A DNA stretch of 64,000 bases, taken from contig JAIEPH010000026.1 in assembly GCA_019749805.1 (NCBI GenBank), forward strand, positions 186,001-250,000, in the 5' to 3' direction. A program made the position numbers and the translations under genes. The notes beneath the pieces were generated by a model. The model saw nothing but the letters and a program-made list of their open reading frames with translations. It was not told the DNA's origin and made no database searches. Shown in pieces: positions 44,949-54,131 of the stretch (position 1 is its first letter; every line of letters starts with the position of its first letter). Origin of the DNA: Mycobacteriaceae bacterium (lineage in GTDB: Bacteria; Actinomycetota; Actinomycetes; Mycobacteriales; Mycobacteriaceae).

Positions 44949-45425
44949 ATGTCCCGCGCTCAACTCGCCCTCAACGTCGACGATCTCGATGAGGCTGTGA
45001 CGTTCTACTCGAAGCTGTTCAACGCCCAACCGGCCAAGCGCAGGCCCGGCTACGCCAATTTCGCGATCGCCGAGCCTCCTCTCAAGCTGGTTCTCATTGA
45101 GAACCCGGGCCAGGGCGGCACCCTGAACCATCTGGGCGTCGAAGTCGAGACCAGTGACCGGGTGCATGAGGAGATCGCCCGCCTGTCCGGTGAGGGGCTG
45201 TTCACTGACGAAGAGATCGGTACCACCTGTTGCTTCGCGACGCAGGACAAGGTCTGGGTGTCCGGCCCTGGCGGTGAGCGATGGGAGGTCTACACCGTGC
45301 TCGCACACTCCGAGACTTTCGGACATAGCCCGCGGGACACGGAAGCCGGAGGCGAGTGTTCGTGCGGTACCGCCGAGGAACACGCAGTGGAAGAACCGGC
45401 CAAGGCCAACACCGCCTGCTGCTAG
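44949..45425 (+). CDS. cadI: CadI/ArsI-family VOC protein (copy 2)
   Basis: A 158-residue paralogue of the protein at 43313. RAQLALNVDDLDEAVTFYSKLF, PGYANFAIAEPPLKLVLIENPG and NHLGVEVETSD match it segment by segment. GTTCCFATQDKVWVSGPG again has the vicinal cysteines of ArsI, and the tail is Cys-rich (GECSCGTAEE, ANTACC). It would bind or cleave organoarsenicals, or sequester Cd/As. GGAGGT (44939-44944) precedes ATG 44949. Regulated by the divergent ArsR according to the operators; followed by arsR2-acr3. Confidence 0.9.
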   Translation: MSRAQLALNVDDLDEAVTFYSKLFNAQPAKRRPGYANFAIAEPPLKLVLIENPGQGGTLNHLGVEVETSDRVHEEIARLSGEGLFTDEEIGTTCCFATQDKVWVSGPGGERWEVYTVLAHSETFGHSPRDTEAGGECSCGTAEEHAVEEPAKANTACC

Positions 45426-45460
45426 CTGCTGCCGCCGAATCGTCCCCTGCGGTTTGCGTG

Positions 45461-45500
45461 CTGATTCGATATCAGTCAATATCGATATATGTCGAATCAG
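45461..45500. promoter_or_regulatory. Palindromic operator over the arsR2 start
   Basis: CTGATTCGA (45461-45469) and TCGAATCAG (45492-45500) are inverted. Inside lie ATATcagtcaATAT and a second TCGATAT, resembling the ArsR imperfect palindrome. The right arm includes codons 2-4 of arsR2 (ATG 45489), implying autorepression of arsR2-acr3. Confidence 0.7.
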
Positions 45501-45857
45501 CCTGCCGCTTCGGAAGCCTGCTGTGTGCTGGAGCCGTTGGTACGGGAACCCCTGACAACGGCTCAAGCGACGGAAATGGCGTTGAAGTTCAAGGCGTTGT
45601 CCGACCCGGTGCGGCTGCGCTTGCTGAGCTCGGTGGCGAGCCACGCCGGCGGCGAGGCGTGCGTGTGCGACATTTCGCCAGGACTCGAGGTGTCGCAGCC
45701 GACGATCTCGCACCACCTCAAGGTTCTGCGCGATGCGGGGTTGCTGACGTCCGAACGGCGGGCTTCCTGGGTGTACTACGCCGTCGTGCCCGAGGCCCTC
45801 GGGTTGTTGTCGTCGTTGTTGAGTGTCAGTGCCGACGCCGCGGTGGTAGGGGCATGA
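45489..45857 (+). CDS. arsR: ArsR-family arsenic repressor (repressor 2)
   Basis: A 122-residue winged-helix repressor with the classical arsenic-sensing motif: EACVCDISPGLEVSQPTISHHLKVLRDAGLL, where CVC sits at the start of the recognition helix-turn-helix. An N-terminal CC (SEACCVLEP) may supply a third thiol. Arsenite binding releases the operator. The gene begins inside its own palindromic operator and its stop overlaps the start of acr3 (ATGA). It has only low similarity to the repressor at 44493, so the island uses two distinct sensors. Confidence 0.93.
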   Translation: MSNQPAASEACCVLEPLVREPLTTAQATEMALKFKALSDPVRLRLLSSVASHAGGEACVCDISPGLEVSQPTISHHLKVLRDAGLLTSERRASWVYYAVVPEALGLLSSLLSVSADAAVVGA

Positions 45858-46972
45858 CCGACAAAGTTCAGCATCGGGCCACGGCGCCGCCCGTTGTGGC
45901 GAAGTTGTCGACGTTGGACCGGTTCCTCCCCGTGTGGATCGGAATGGCAATGGCCGCCGGCCTGCTGCTCGGCCGCTGGATTCCGGGACTCAACACGGCC
46001 TTAAACAAGGTGCAGATCGACGCTATCTCGTTGCCGATCGCGCTCGGTCTGCTGATCATGATGTATCCGGTGCTGGCCAAGGTCCGCTACGACAGGCTCG
46101 ACGCTGTCACCGGCGACCGCAGACTCCTGATCAGCTCGTTACTTCTCAACTGGGTGTTCGGTCCGGCACTGATGTTCGCGCTGGCGTGGCTCCTGTTGCC
46201 GGACTTGCCCGAGTACCGCACCGGTTTGATCATCGTCGGCCTGGCTCGCTGTATCGCGATGGTGATCATCTGGAACGACCTTGCCTGCGGAGACCGCGAA
46301 GCGGCCGCGGTGCTCGTTGCCCTCAACTCGATATTCCAGGTACTGATGTTCGCAGTGCTGGGGTGGTTCTATCTGTCGGTGTTGCCGGGGTGGCTGGGGT
46401 TGGAGCAGACCACCATCTCTACGTCGCCGTGGCAGATCGCCAAGTCTGTCCTGATCTTTCTGGGCATCCCGCTATTGGCCGGGTACCTATCCCGGCGGCT
46501 CGGAGAGAAGGCCAAGGGCCGCGAATGGTACGAGTCCAAGTTCCTGCCCGCAGTCGGACCGTGGGCTCTGTACGGACTGCTCTTCACCATCGTGATTCTC
46601 TTTGCGCTGCAGGGAGATCAGATCACTAACCGACCACTGGACGTAGTGCGAATCGCTCTGCCCCTCTTGGCTTACTTCGCCATCATGTGGGGTGGCGGCT
46701 ACCTGCTGGGCGCGCTGCTGCACCTCGGATACGAACGCACCACCACGCTGGCGTTCACCGCCGCAGGGAACAACTTCGAGTTGGCGATCGCCGTTGCGAT
46801 CGCTACGTATGGGGCCACTTCCGGCCAGGCCCTCGCCGGGGTGGTCGGCCCGCTCATCGAAGTCCCGGTCTTGGTCGCTCTGGTCTACGTATCTCTGGCG
46901 CTGCGAAAGCGTTTCGGCGGCAACCACTCTGCGGCCGTCGAGCCGTCGACTGCTGCCGGCACCGAAAGGTAA
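45854..46972 (+). CDS. acr3: Acr3-family arsenite efflux permease
   Basis: A 372-residue membrane protein with ten helices. LSTLDRFLPVWIGMAMAAGLLLGRWIPGLN opens the typical Acr3 domain. RCIAMVIIWNDLACGD contains the conserved cysteine needed for As(III) transport, and AFTAAGNNFELAIAVAIATYG is the family signature near helix 9. It exports arsenite by proton exchange. The ATG overlaps arsR2 by 4 nt, so repressor and pump are co-expressed. Confidence 0.95.
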   Translation: MTDKVQHRATAPPVVAKLSTLDRFLPVWIGMAMAAGLLLGRWIPGLNTALNKVQIDAISLPIALGLLIMMYPVLAKVRYDRLDAVTGDRRLLISSLLLNWVFGPALMFALAWLLLPDLPEYRTGLIIVGLARCIAMVIIWNDLACGDREAAAVLVALNSIFQVLMFAVLGWFYLSVLPGWLGLEQTTISTSPWQIAKSVLIFLGIPLLAGYLSRRLGEKAKGREWYESKFLPAVGPWALYGLLFTIVILFALQGDQITNRPLDVVRIALPLLAYFAIMWGGGYLLGALLHLGYERTTTLAFTAAGNNFELAIAVAIATYGATSGQALAGVVGPLIEVPVLVALVYVSLALRKRFGGNHSAAVEPSTAAGTER

Positions 46973-47027
46973 GTGCGATGTGGCTCACGTCGCAGCAACC
47001 GGGGCCCGATGGGCGCATCATCGAGGA

Positions 47028-47570
47028 ATGACCGCTGAATACGGCAAGGTCGACCGCGACGACATCGCAGCAGACTTAGAGCGGGCACGCATCGAATTCC
47101 ACCGCCTGGTGGAGGTGGTCGGACTCGACGATTGGGGTAAGCCAACGCTCGGAACACGATGGACCAATGAGCAGCTGCTGTTCCACATGGTGTTCGGCTA
47201 CATGGTCGTACAACGGTTACTGGTTCTCGTACGGATCTTCAGCCGTTTGCCCCATCGGGTGAGCCGGGTTTTCGCAAACATCCTCGGTGCCACGACCAGG
47301 CCGTTTCATATCGTCAACTACTACGGCTCGTGCGCAGCTGCGACCGTTTACAACCGGCGCAGGATGGGCGCGAAACTCGACCGCGTCATCGCGTCGCTGC
47401 AACGTCAGCTTGCCCGCGAGAATGACGCCGAGTTCGCTCGCGGCATGCACTACCCGACCCAGTGGGACCCGTTTTTTGAGGACTACATGACATTGGAGGA
47501 CCTGTACCGCTACCCCGGACGGCACTTCGACTTCCACGCCCGCCAGCTCACCATCACTCCGAGCCAGTGA
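47028..47570 (+). CDS. DinB-superfamily protein
   Basis: A 180-residue four-helix-bundle protein. DIAADLERARIEFHRLVEVVGLDDWGKPTLGTRWTNEQLLFHMVFGYM is the start of a DinB/mycothiol-maleylpyruvate-isomerase-like domain, with the metal-type His in LLFHMV. HYPTQWDPFFEDYMTLEDLYRYPGRHFDFHARQL supplies the C-terminal histidines (HFDFH). Such proteins are thiol-dependent transferases in mycothiol producers. It follows acr3 by 55 bp, so a mycothiol-linked role in arsenic handling is plausible but unproven. Confidence 0.8.
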   Translation: MTAEYGKVDRDDIAADLERARIEFHRLVEVVGLDDWGKPTLGTRWTNEQLLFHMVFGYMVVQRLLVLVRIFSRLPHRVSRVFANILGATTRPFHIVNYYGSCAAATVYNRRRMGAKLDRVIASLQRQLARENDAEFARGMHYPTQWDPFFEDYMTLEDLYRYPGRHFDFHARQLTITPSQ

Positions 47571-47822
47571 CCACAACCATCCGGAAGCGTGCCATCTCTT
47601 CGCAGTGTTGAAATGACGACATTCGGGACGCGGTAAGGGTCTGATTTGGCGTCCCATCCGCCTCGTGGCGCCAGCAGCGCCTCTCCATCCGGCGTGTCAT
47701 TCCGGTTCGCGCACCCGGTATCGCCACGACTCCTACAGTCAAGAAGTTCGCCAGCTAGAGAGGTCTAGCAAGAGCGGGTAACCGCGCCCGCCCGAATTGC
47801 CTGGCGGTCGTAGGAGAGCCAA

Positions 47823-48608
47823 ATGATTAGTCAATGGCTGGTGGCCAACCTTTCGTCGTGGATGCTGTTGCTGGGGATCATCGTCGTCGTCGCCGGTGGA
47901 GCCATCCTCATTCAAGTATTTGTGCGCCGTAGTTTCCCCAGCCTCCAAGGTGAAGAGCACAACGATGTCATCAAGTTTGCCTTTGGGGTGGTCGGATTCG
48001 TGTTCGCGTTTTTCCTTGGCTTCGTCGTATCCGCCATGTGGGGACAGATCGGCGACGCGGACGGAAGAGTGCGTACCGAGGGGGCAGCGGGGGTGCAGCT
48101 TGTCAGGACTGTCACAGTGTTCGACCCGCCTGATGAAGATCGGATCCGGAAGGCTCTGCTCGAATACCAGCAGGCAGCGTTAGTCGAGTGGCGCGAAATT
48201 GCCCAGGGCGGCTCATACCCTGACGCTGACGACGCTTTTACGCGACTGTATGCGGCCTATGAAGAAGTTCAAGCACGCACCGACGCGCAAAAGACCATAC
48301 TTTCAACCTCTTTCGGCAATCTCGACAGCGTCGGGCAGGCACGTACGCAGCGCTTGGCGCAGGCGCAAACGGATGATGGGCCGCCCTGGTCGCTGTGGGC
48401 GGTCATCTGGCTGACCAGCGGCCTCCTTCTGGGCTGCGCAATCATTTACGATGTCAAGAAACCCGCCACCCACTACACGATGGTTGCGATTCTGGGCGTT
48501 TTGGTGGCTGTAAACCTGTTCCTCGTCGCGGAACTCTCACACCCATTCATCGGTGAAATTGGCACGACGTCGGAACCACTGCAACAGGTCGTCCAACAGT
48601 TGTCGTGA
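47823..48608 (+). CDS. DUF4239-like membrane protein
   Basis: A 261-residue protein with two N-terminal helices (MLLLGIIVVVAGGAILIQVF and FAFGVVGFVFAFFLGFVVSAMWG), a cytoplasmic helical region (DRIRKALLEYQQAALVEWREIAQGG) and two C-terminal helices (AVIWLTSGLLLGCAIIYDV; MVAILGVLVAVNLFLVAEL). The layout is that of DUF4239, a bestrophin-like family of unknown function. AGGAGAG precedes ATG 47823. The 252-bp gap upstream (47571-47822) shows no gene or clear promoter. Its membership in the arsenic island is by location only. Confidence 0.75.
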   Translation: MISQWLVANLSSWMLLLGIIVVVAGGAILIQVFVRRSFPSLQGEEHNDVIKFAFGVVGFVFAFFLGFVVSAMWGQIGDADGRVRTEGAAGVQLVRTVTVFDPPDEDRIRKALLEYQQAALVEWREIAQGGSYPDADDAFTRLYAAYEEVQARTDAQKTILSTSFGNLDSVGQARTQRLAQAQTDDGPPWSLWAVIWLTSGLLLGCAIIYDVKKPATHYTMVAILGVLVAVNLFLVAELSHPFIGEIGTTSEPLQQVVQQLS

Positions 48609-48660
48609 GGTCTCGTTGGCAGCAGGAGTGTCGTTGAGTCGCCTGGGACGCCGCAGAGGG

Positions 48661-49329
48661 TTACGCACGAACCGGCACCTCGAGTTCCGCCAGCAGCGCT
48701 CGGACCCGACGCTCGATCTCGTCACGGATCGGGCGAACCGCGACGACGTCTTGCCCGTGCGGATCTTCGAGGACCCATTCTTCGTATCTGCGGCCAGGGA
48801 AGATCGGGCAGGCGTCGCCACAGCCCATCGTGATGATGACGTCTGCGGCCTGCACGATCTCGTCCGTCCACGGCTTGGGGTATTCGCCCGAGATGTCGAT
48901 GTCGCGCTCGGTCATGGCTTCGACCGCTGCCGGGTTGACCAACTCGCCTGGCTCGGAGCCCCCGGACCACGCGACCGCCCGATCGCCGGCGAGATGAGTG
49001 AAAAATCCCATCGCCATCTGCGACCGGCCGGCGTTATGGGTGCACAGGAACAGGACGGTCGGCTTTCCGTCGTTCGATTTGCCCTCAACCTTCGCGAGCG
49101 CGCGGAGTCGTTGCCGCGCAAAGCGTTCGGCCAACAATGGGAGGAAACGGGGCACCGTCGCCCGGCCGGCAAATTGGTCATAGGACGAGTGCAGGAACCT
49201 TTCGATGGTTTCCACTCCGAACACACCGTCGAATTCCCTCTGGAGTTGGCTGGCCGCCGTCTTCATCGCCAGACGCTGGTCGATCGAGAGATTGCGACGG
49301 AGATGGTGCTCAGTGATGTTGTCGGTCAT
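48661..49329 (-). CDS. arsC: Arsenate reductase (LMW-phosphatase fold) with N-terminal helical domain
   Basis: A 222-residue protein. The N-terminal ~85 residues are helical (RRNLSIDQRLAMKTAASQLQ, ETIERFLHSSYDQFAG), the three-helix extension common in actinobacterial arsenate reductases. The catalytic P-loop LFLCTHNAGRSQ has Cys96, and DVIITMGCGDACPIFPGRRYEEW brings two further cysteines and the acid loop DPHG. Arsenate is reduced to arsenite, with mycothiol/mycoredoxin or thioredoxin as likely electron donor. ATG 49329; upstream gene ends 13 bp before. Confidence 0.93.
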   Translation of the reverse strand: MTDNITEHHLRRNLSIDQRLAMKTAASQLQREFDGVFGVETIERFLHSSYDQFAGRATVPRFLPLLAERFARQRLRALAKVEGKSNDGKPTVLFLCTHNAGRSQMAMGFFTHLAGDRAVAWSGGSEPGELVNPAAVEAMTERDIDISGEYPKPWTDEIVQAADVIITMGCGDACPIFPGRRYEEWVLEDPHGQDVVAVRPIRDEIERRVRALLAELEVPVRA

Positions 49330-49342
49330 GGCTTCTCCTGAA

Positions 49343-50020
49343 CTAGGCGGGTTTAACATCGGGGACCAAGCGGTCGATTCGGGCGGTGAGTTCGCGTACC
49401 GCATCATCGAACGCGGACGCGACGGCGGTGCGGGTCGGATCGCTGATCGACCAGTGGATGCGGGGTAGTTCAGCAGGAAGTTCCTCATGCGCGTTGTCGC
49501 ACACCGCGATCACCAGGTCGTCGGCGGCGAGGACATCACCTAGATAGCGCGGCTTCACTGCGCGCATCGACAAGTTGAAGCGTTTTGCGGCGGCCACTGC
49601 GCCGCGATGCACCTGGGGCGCGGGTTTCGTGCCGGCTGAAGTAGCGGGTAACTCGCTGCGCCGGTTCCAGATTGCGGCGGCAATTTGGCTGCGGGCCGAG
49701 TTGTGGGTGCAGACGAACACGATGCGACGGGCCCGATGCTGGGCTGATGGGACCAGACCGTCGAGCGCCGCATGGTTGAGCTTGAGGTACGTCCGTCTCC
49801 CGTCGGCTTCCGACCGGGTCTGTCGAACGACCCCGGCGTTCTTCAGCACAGCGAGGTGATGCGCGAGCAGGTTCGAGGACACCGACAGGAGGGCGCGCAG
49901 TTCTGACGGAGACGCATCCGCATTCCCCAGGTAGTCGACGATCGTCAGTCGGGCGGGATCGGACAGTGCAGCGAAAACCGCCGTACGTTGCGCCAAGCTC
50001 CGGTTCATATCAACAGGCAT
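49343..50020 (-). CDS. ArsR-ArsC fusion: metalloregulator joined to LMW-phosphatase-type reductase
   Basis: A 225-residue fusion. Residues ~1-90 are an ArsR winged helix (QRTAVFAALSDPARLTIVDYL, SVSSNLLAHHLAVLKNAGVVRQTRS). Residues ~98-225 are an LMW-PTP/arsenate-reductase domain with VFVCTHNSARSQ (Cys104), KPRYLGDVLAADDLVIAVCDNAHEE and HWSISDPTR. The ArsR half lacks a CxC, so sensing may come from the enzymatic half. ATG 50020 is taken; ATG 50008 and a frame extension to 50047 are alternatives. A perfect palindrome begins 4 bp upstream. It is followed by arsC, 13 bp away. Confidence 0.92.
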   Translation of the reverse strand: MPVDMNRSLAQRTAVFAALSDPARLTIVDYLGNADASPSELRALLSVSSNLLAHHLAVLKNAGVVRQTRSEADGRRTYLKLNHAALDGLVPSAQHRARRIVFVCTHNSARSQIAAAIWNRRSELPATSAGTKPAPQVHRGAVAAAKRFNLSMRAVKPRYLGDVLAADDLVIAVCDNAHEELPAELPRIHWSISDPTRTAVASAFDDAVRELTARIDRLVPDVKPA

Positions 50021-50023
50021 TGA

Positions 50024-50039
50024 CTCAATATCTATTGAG
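50024..50039. promoter_or_regulatory. Palindromic operator of the ArsR-ArsC gene
   Basis: CTCAATA-tc-TATTGAG, 7-bp perfect arms, directly before ATG 50020. It fits an ArsR-type operator for autoregulation of the fusion gene and arsC. Confidence 0.7.
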
Positions 50040-50094
50040 ATAAACATGGTATGTCAACTCGTCCAGTGGAAATGTCGCCTCGAGCCCCTTGCCG

Positions 50095-50110
50095 GTTCAT
50101 CTTCCGTTCA
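50095..50110 (+). promoter_or_regulatory. Pho box (RegX3-type) upstream of pstS
   Basis: GTTCA at 50095-50099 and again at 50106-50110 form a direct repeat with 11-bp period (GTTCAtcttccGTTCAc), the layout of SenX3-RegX3 binding sites. It is ~140 bp before pstS and implies induction in phosphate starvation. Confidence 0.7.
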
Positions 50111-50246
50111 CTATCCGTAGGGAAGTGATTAACGACGTGCGCTTAGGTTTTCAGCCGAGCAGCAACCGGTCTGCTTGACGCGACATGTGTCACGGCGGGG
50201 GCCAGTCGGCCCGTGCCAGCGTCTACCTGTTTCACAAAGGAGCTTC

Positions 50247-51377
50247 GTGAAGGCCAATCGAACTGGTGCCGCGCTGAGCCTGCTGGCCGCCGGAACCTTG
50301 CTGCTGTCGGCGTGCGGTAGCGACAACAACACGTCTTCGGGATCGGGATCGGACGGCGGGTCGGCACCGGCCGGTGACTGCGGCGGCAAGGAAGCGCTGA
50401 AGGCAAGCGGATCGACCGCGCAGGCCAACGCGATGACGCGGTTCATCAATGCTTACGAGAAGGACTGCCCCGGCTTCACGCTGAACTACACCTCCAGCGG
50501 CTCGGGCGCCGGTGTCTCGGAGTTCATCGGCGGACAGACCGACTTCGGTGGTTCCGACTCGCCGCTCAGTGCCGAGAAGGGCGAGGTCGAGAAGGCCAAG
50601 GAGCGGTGCGGCGGCAGCGACGCGTGGAATCTTCCCGCGGTGTTCGGGCCCATCGCCGTCACGTACAACGTCGCCGGAGTCGACGGCTTGGTGCTCGATG
50701 GACCGACCCTGGGCAAGATCTTCAATGGCGCGGTCAAGACGTGGGACGCTCCCGAGATCGCGGCACTGAATGAGGGCGCCAGTCTGCCGGCGGAGCCGAT
50801 CAACGTGATCTTCCGCAGTGACGAGTCGGGTACGACGGACAACTTCCAGAAGTACCTGGACGCGGCCTCCGACGGATCGTGGGGCAAGGGTGCGGGCAAG
50901 TCCTTCGCAGGCGGCGTCGGCGAGGGTGCGAAGGGTAACGAGGGCACCTCCGCAGCGATCGCGAGCACCCCGGGGTCCATCACCTACAACGAGTGGTCTT
51001 TCGCCAAGGCGCAGAACCTGTCGATTGCCAGGATCATCACCTCGGCAGGGCCGGAGCCGGTTGAGTTGAACACCGAATCGGCGGGTAAGGCCATCGACGG
51101 CGTCAAGTTCAAGGGCGAAGGCAACGACCTGGTGCTCGACACCGCGTCGTTCTACATGCCGACCGAGCCCGGTTCGTACCCGATCATGCTTGCCGCGTAC
51201 GAGCTCGTGTGCTCGCAGTACCCCGATGCCGAGGTCGCCACCGCGGTGAAGGCGTTCCTGCACTCAGCACTCGGTAACGGCCAGACCGGTCTCGAAGACA
51301 ACGGCTACATCCCGATCCCCGAGGCGTTCAAGACTCGCCTGACCGAGGCCGTTGACGCGATCAACGCGAAGTCGTAG
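50247..51377 (+). CDS. pstS: Phosphate-binding lipoprotein PstS
   Basis: The 376-residue periplasmic receptor of the high-affinity phosphate ABC importer. The signal ends in LLLSACGS (lipidated Cys23). Phosphate-contacting regions are visible: [41 protein letters not shown] and [19 protein letters not shown] 50247 has AAAGGAG (50236-50242); the open frame upstream is not used. First gene of pstSCAB, after a Pho box. The M. tuberculosis locus keeps only the pstB copy here (phoT), so the full operon is a difference. Confidence 0.96.
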   Translation: MKANRTGAALSLLAAGTLLLSACGSDNNTSSGSGSDGGSAPAGDCGGKEALKASGSTAQANAMTRFINAYEKDCPGFTLNYTSSGSGAGVSEFIGGQTDFGGSDSPLSAEKGEVEKAKERCGGSDAWNLPAVFGPIAVTYNVAGVDGLVLDGPTLGKIFNGAVKTWDAPEIAALNEGASLPAEPINVIFRSDESGTTDNFQKYLDAASDGSWGKGAGKSFAGGVGEGAKGNEGTSAAIASTPGSITYNEWSFAKAQNLSIARIITSAGPEPVELNTESAGKAIDGVKFKGEGNDLVLDTASFYMPTEPGSYPIMLAAYELVCSQYPDAEVATAVKAFLHSALGNGQTGLEDNGYIPIPEAFKTRLTEAVDAINAKS

Positions 51378-51389
51378 TAGCAACGACGC

Positions 51390-52436
51390 ATGGCTGTGAC
51401 ACCAGATTCGACCGCTGTGGGCTCGTCAGCAACGACGAGCCCACAGCGGGTTGGGCATACTTCAGAGAAGCCAACCGAGGATCGGAAGGGATCGGCTTTG
51501 AAGCAGGGCGAGGGACGTTGGGGCGACACCGTCTTCAAGTCCGTCGCGATCGCTGCCGGCGCAACCATCATCGGCGCGATCGCGCTGATGGCGCTGTTCC
51601 TGATCGTCAAGGCGATTCCGTCGCTGCAGGCGAACCAGGCGAACTTCCTCTTCAGCACGGAGTTCCTCACCAGCGACTCGGACAACCTGCGCTTCGGCAT
51701 CCGTGACCTGTTCATGGTCACGGTGCTCAGCTCGGTGTTCGCCCTGATTATCGCCGTCCCCGTCGCGATCGGCATTGCGGCGTTCCTGACGAACTATGCC
51801 CCGAAGCGGTTGGCACGGCCATTCGGAATGCTGGTGGATCTGTTGGCAGCGGTGCCGTCGATCGTCTTCGGTCTCTGGGGCATTTTCGTGCTGGCCCCGT
51901 GGCTCACCCCGGTGGCGACGTTCCTCAACGAGAACCTCGGCTGGTTCTTCCTGTTCTCGGACGGCAACGTGTCACTGGCCGGCGGTGGAACGATCTTCAC
52001 CGCCGGAATCGTGCTCGCCGTCATGATTCTCCCGATCATCACCTCGGTCACCCGGGAAGTTTTCGCACTCACGCCGCGCGGCCACGTCGAGGCCGCGCAG
52101 GCGCTCGGCGCAACCAAGTGGGAAGTCATCCGGATGACCGTGTTCCCCTACGGCCGCAGCGGCATGATCGCGGCGTCGATGTTGGGCCTGGGCCGGGCGC
52201 TCGGGGAGACGATCGCGATCCTGATCATCCTGCGCACCGCTGCTCAGGCCGGCACCTGGTCGCTGTTCGACGGCGGCTACACGTTCGCGTCCAAGATCGC
52301 CTCGGCAGCAGCGGAGTTCAGCGCACCACTGCCGACAGGCGCTTACATCGCCGCAGGCTTCGTGCTCTTCGCGCTGACCTTCATCGTCAACGCACTGGCC
52401 CGGGCCGCGGCAGGCGGAAGGGTTAGCGGAGGATGA
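51390..52436 (+). CDS. pstC: Phosphate ABC transporter permease PstC
   Basis: A 348-residue inner-membrane permease. After a polar N-terminus (~50 residues) come six helices with the permease loop [46 protein letters not shown], the EAA motif that touches Pst[22 protein letters not shown] is typical of PstC. It starts 12 bp after pstS and its stop overlaps pstA (ATGA). Confidence 0.96.
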   Translation: MAVTPDSTAVGSSATTSPQRVGHTSEKPTEDRKGSALKQGEGRWGDTVFKSVAIAAGATIIGAIALMALFLIVKAIPSLQANQANFLFSTEFLTSDSDNLRFGIRDLFMVTVLSSVFALIIAVPVAIGIAAFLTNYAPKRLARPFGMLVDLLAAVPSIVFGLWGIFVLAPWLTPVATFLNENLGWFFLFSDGNVSLAGGGTIFTAGIVLAVMILPIITSVTREVFALTPRGHVEAAQALGATKWEVIRMTVFPYGRSGMIAASMLGLGRALGETIAILIILRTAAQAGTWSLFDGGYTFASKIASAAAEFSAPLPTGAYIAAGFVLFALTFIVNALARAAAGGRVSGG

Positions 52437-53335
52437 CGGCAACACTGGACCAGCCGGTGAAGGCCCCCACCTTCCACCCGGTGAGCACCGGTCGCAAGTT
52501 CAAGAATCGCCTCGCGACAATACTTTTCACCGCATCTTTCGTGGTCGCGATGGTCCCCTTGATCTGGTTGATCTACACGGTGCTGGCCAAGGGAATCGCG
52601 GCGATCACGTCTTCGACGTGGTGGAGCCACTCCCTTGCCGGCGTGCTGCCGGAGGAGATGGCAGGCGGCGTTTATCACGCGATCTACGGCACCGTGATTC
52701 AGGCTGCGATCGCCGCGGTGCTCTCCGTGCCGCTGGGCATCATGGCCGCGGTCTACCTGGTCGAATACGGCCGGGGCCGGTTCGCCAAGGTGACCACGTT
52801 CATGGTCGACATCCTCGCTGGTGTGCCGTCGATCGTGGCCGCGCTCTTCATCTTCGCGCTGTGGATCGCGACCCTCGGATTCGAACAGAGCGCCTTCGCC
52901 GTCTCGCTGGCATTGGTCTTGCTGATGCTTCCCGTCGTCGTGCGCAACACCGAGGAGATGCTGAAACTCGTACCTGACGAGCTGCGAGAAGCGTCGTACG
53001 CGTTGGGCATTCCCAAATGGAAGACGATTGCACGCATCGTCGTGCCCACCGCGTTGCCCGGGATGATCAGCGGCATTCTGTTGGCCCTCGCCAGAGTCAT
53101 GGGGGAGACGGCTCCGGTGCTGGTGCTCGTGGGCTACAGCCGGTCGATCAACATGGACGCTTTCGAGGGCAACATGGCGTCGCTGCCACTGCTGATCTAC
53201 ACCGAACTGGTCAACCCGGAAGCGGCAGGCGCGCTGCGAGTCTGGGGTGCCGCGCTGACTCTCATCTTGATCATCGCGGCACTGTACCTCGGCGCTGCAT
53301 TCGTCAACCGATACCTGACGCGGAACAGAGTTTAG
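52433..53335 (+). CDS. pstA: Phosphate ABC transporter permease PstA
   Basis: A 300-residue permease pairing with PstC. Helices are clear ([51 protein letters not shown]) and the EAA loop is [49 protein letters not shown] overlaps pstC by 4 nt; pstB follows after 7 bp with AGGAG in between. Confidence 0.96.
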   Translation: MTATLDQPVKAPTFHPVSTGRKFKNRLATILFTASFVVAMVPLIWLIYTVLAKGIAAITSSTWWSHSLAGVLPEEMAGGVYHAIYGTVIQAAIAAVLSVPLGIMAAVYLVEYGRGRFAKVTTFMVDILAGVPSIVAALFIFALWIATLGFEQSAFAVSLALVLLMLPVVVRNTEEMLKLVPDELREASYALGIPKWKTIARIVVPTALPGMISGILLALARVMGETAPVLVLVGYSRSINMDAFEGNMASLPLLIYTELVNPEAAGALRVWGAALTLILIIAALYLGAAFVNRYLTRNRV

Positions 53336-53342
53336 GAGCCTC

Positions 53343-54119
53343 ATGGCCAAGCGGCTGGATCTCAAAGACCTCAACATCTACTACGGTTCGTTCCACGCCG
53401 TCGCCGACGTGGGATTGTCTGTCACACCGCGTAGCGTCACCGCCTTCATCGGTCCATCGGGCTGCGGAAAATCGACGGTGCTGCGCACTCTCAACCGCAT
53501 GCACGAGGTCCTGCCCGGCGCCCGGGTCGAAGGCTCGGTGCTGCTGGACGGTGAGGACATCTATGCTGCCGGCATCGATCCGGTTAGCGTCCGCAAGACC
53601 ATCGGTATGGTGTTTCAGCGTCCAAACCCGTTCCCCACCATGTCGATTCGCGACAATGTGGTGGCCGGTCTGAAGCTTCAGGGGGTGCGCAACAAGAAGA
53701 CGCTCGAGGAGGTCGCCGAGCGGTCGCTCAAGGGGGCCAATCTCTGGAACGAGGTCAAGGACCGGCTGGACAAGCCCGGCGGCGGCCTGTCCGGGGGGCA
53801 GCAGCAGCGACTGTGCATCGCGCGCGCAATCGCGGTGCAGCCGGACGTGCTGCTGATGGACGAGCCATGCTCAGCGCTGGATCCGATTTCGACGCTGGCG
53901 ATCGAGGATCTGATCGCAGAGCTCAAGCAGGACTACACAATCGTCATCGTGACCCACAACATGCAACAGGCCGCCCGCGTCAGTGACCAGACGGCGTTCT
54001 TCAATCTCGAGGCCACCGGTAAGCCGGGTCGGCTCATCGAGATCGACGTTACCGAGAAGATCTTCTCCAATCCGACACAGAAGGCGACCGAGGACTACAT
54101 CTCCGGCCGCTTCGGTTGA
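53343..54119 (+). CDS. pstB: Phosphate ABC transporter ATPase PstB (PhoT)
   Basis: A 258-residue ABC ATPase that powers phosphate uptake. Walker [10 protein letters not shown] (~residues 38-46), Q-loop VFQRPNPFP, signature [15 protein letters not shown], Walker [13 protein letters not shown] and the H-loop VTHNM are intact. It matches Rv0820 (phoT). An AGGAG site precedes ATG 53343. Last gene of pstSCAB, followed by a 19-bp perfect hairpin and convergent phoU. Confidence 0.97.
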   Translation: MAKRLDLKDLNIYYGSFHAVADVGLSVTPRSVTAFIGPSGCGKSTVLRTLNRMHEVLPGARVEGSVLLDGEDIYAAGIDPVSVRKTIGMVFQRPNPFPTMSIRDNVVAGLKLQGVRNKKTLEEVAERSLKGANLWNEVKDRLDKPGGGLSGGQQQRLCIARAIAVQPDVLLMDEPCSALDPISTLAIEDLIAELKQDYTIVIVTHNMQQAARVSDQTAFFNLEATGKPGRLIEIDVTEKIFSNPTQKATEDYISGRFG

Positions 54120-54131
54120 GCGCTGAATTCG

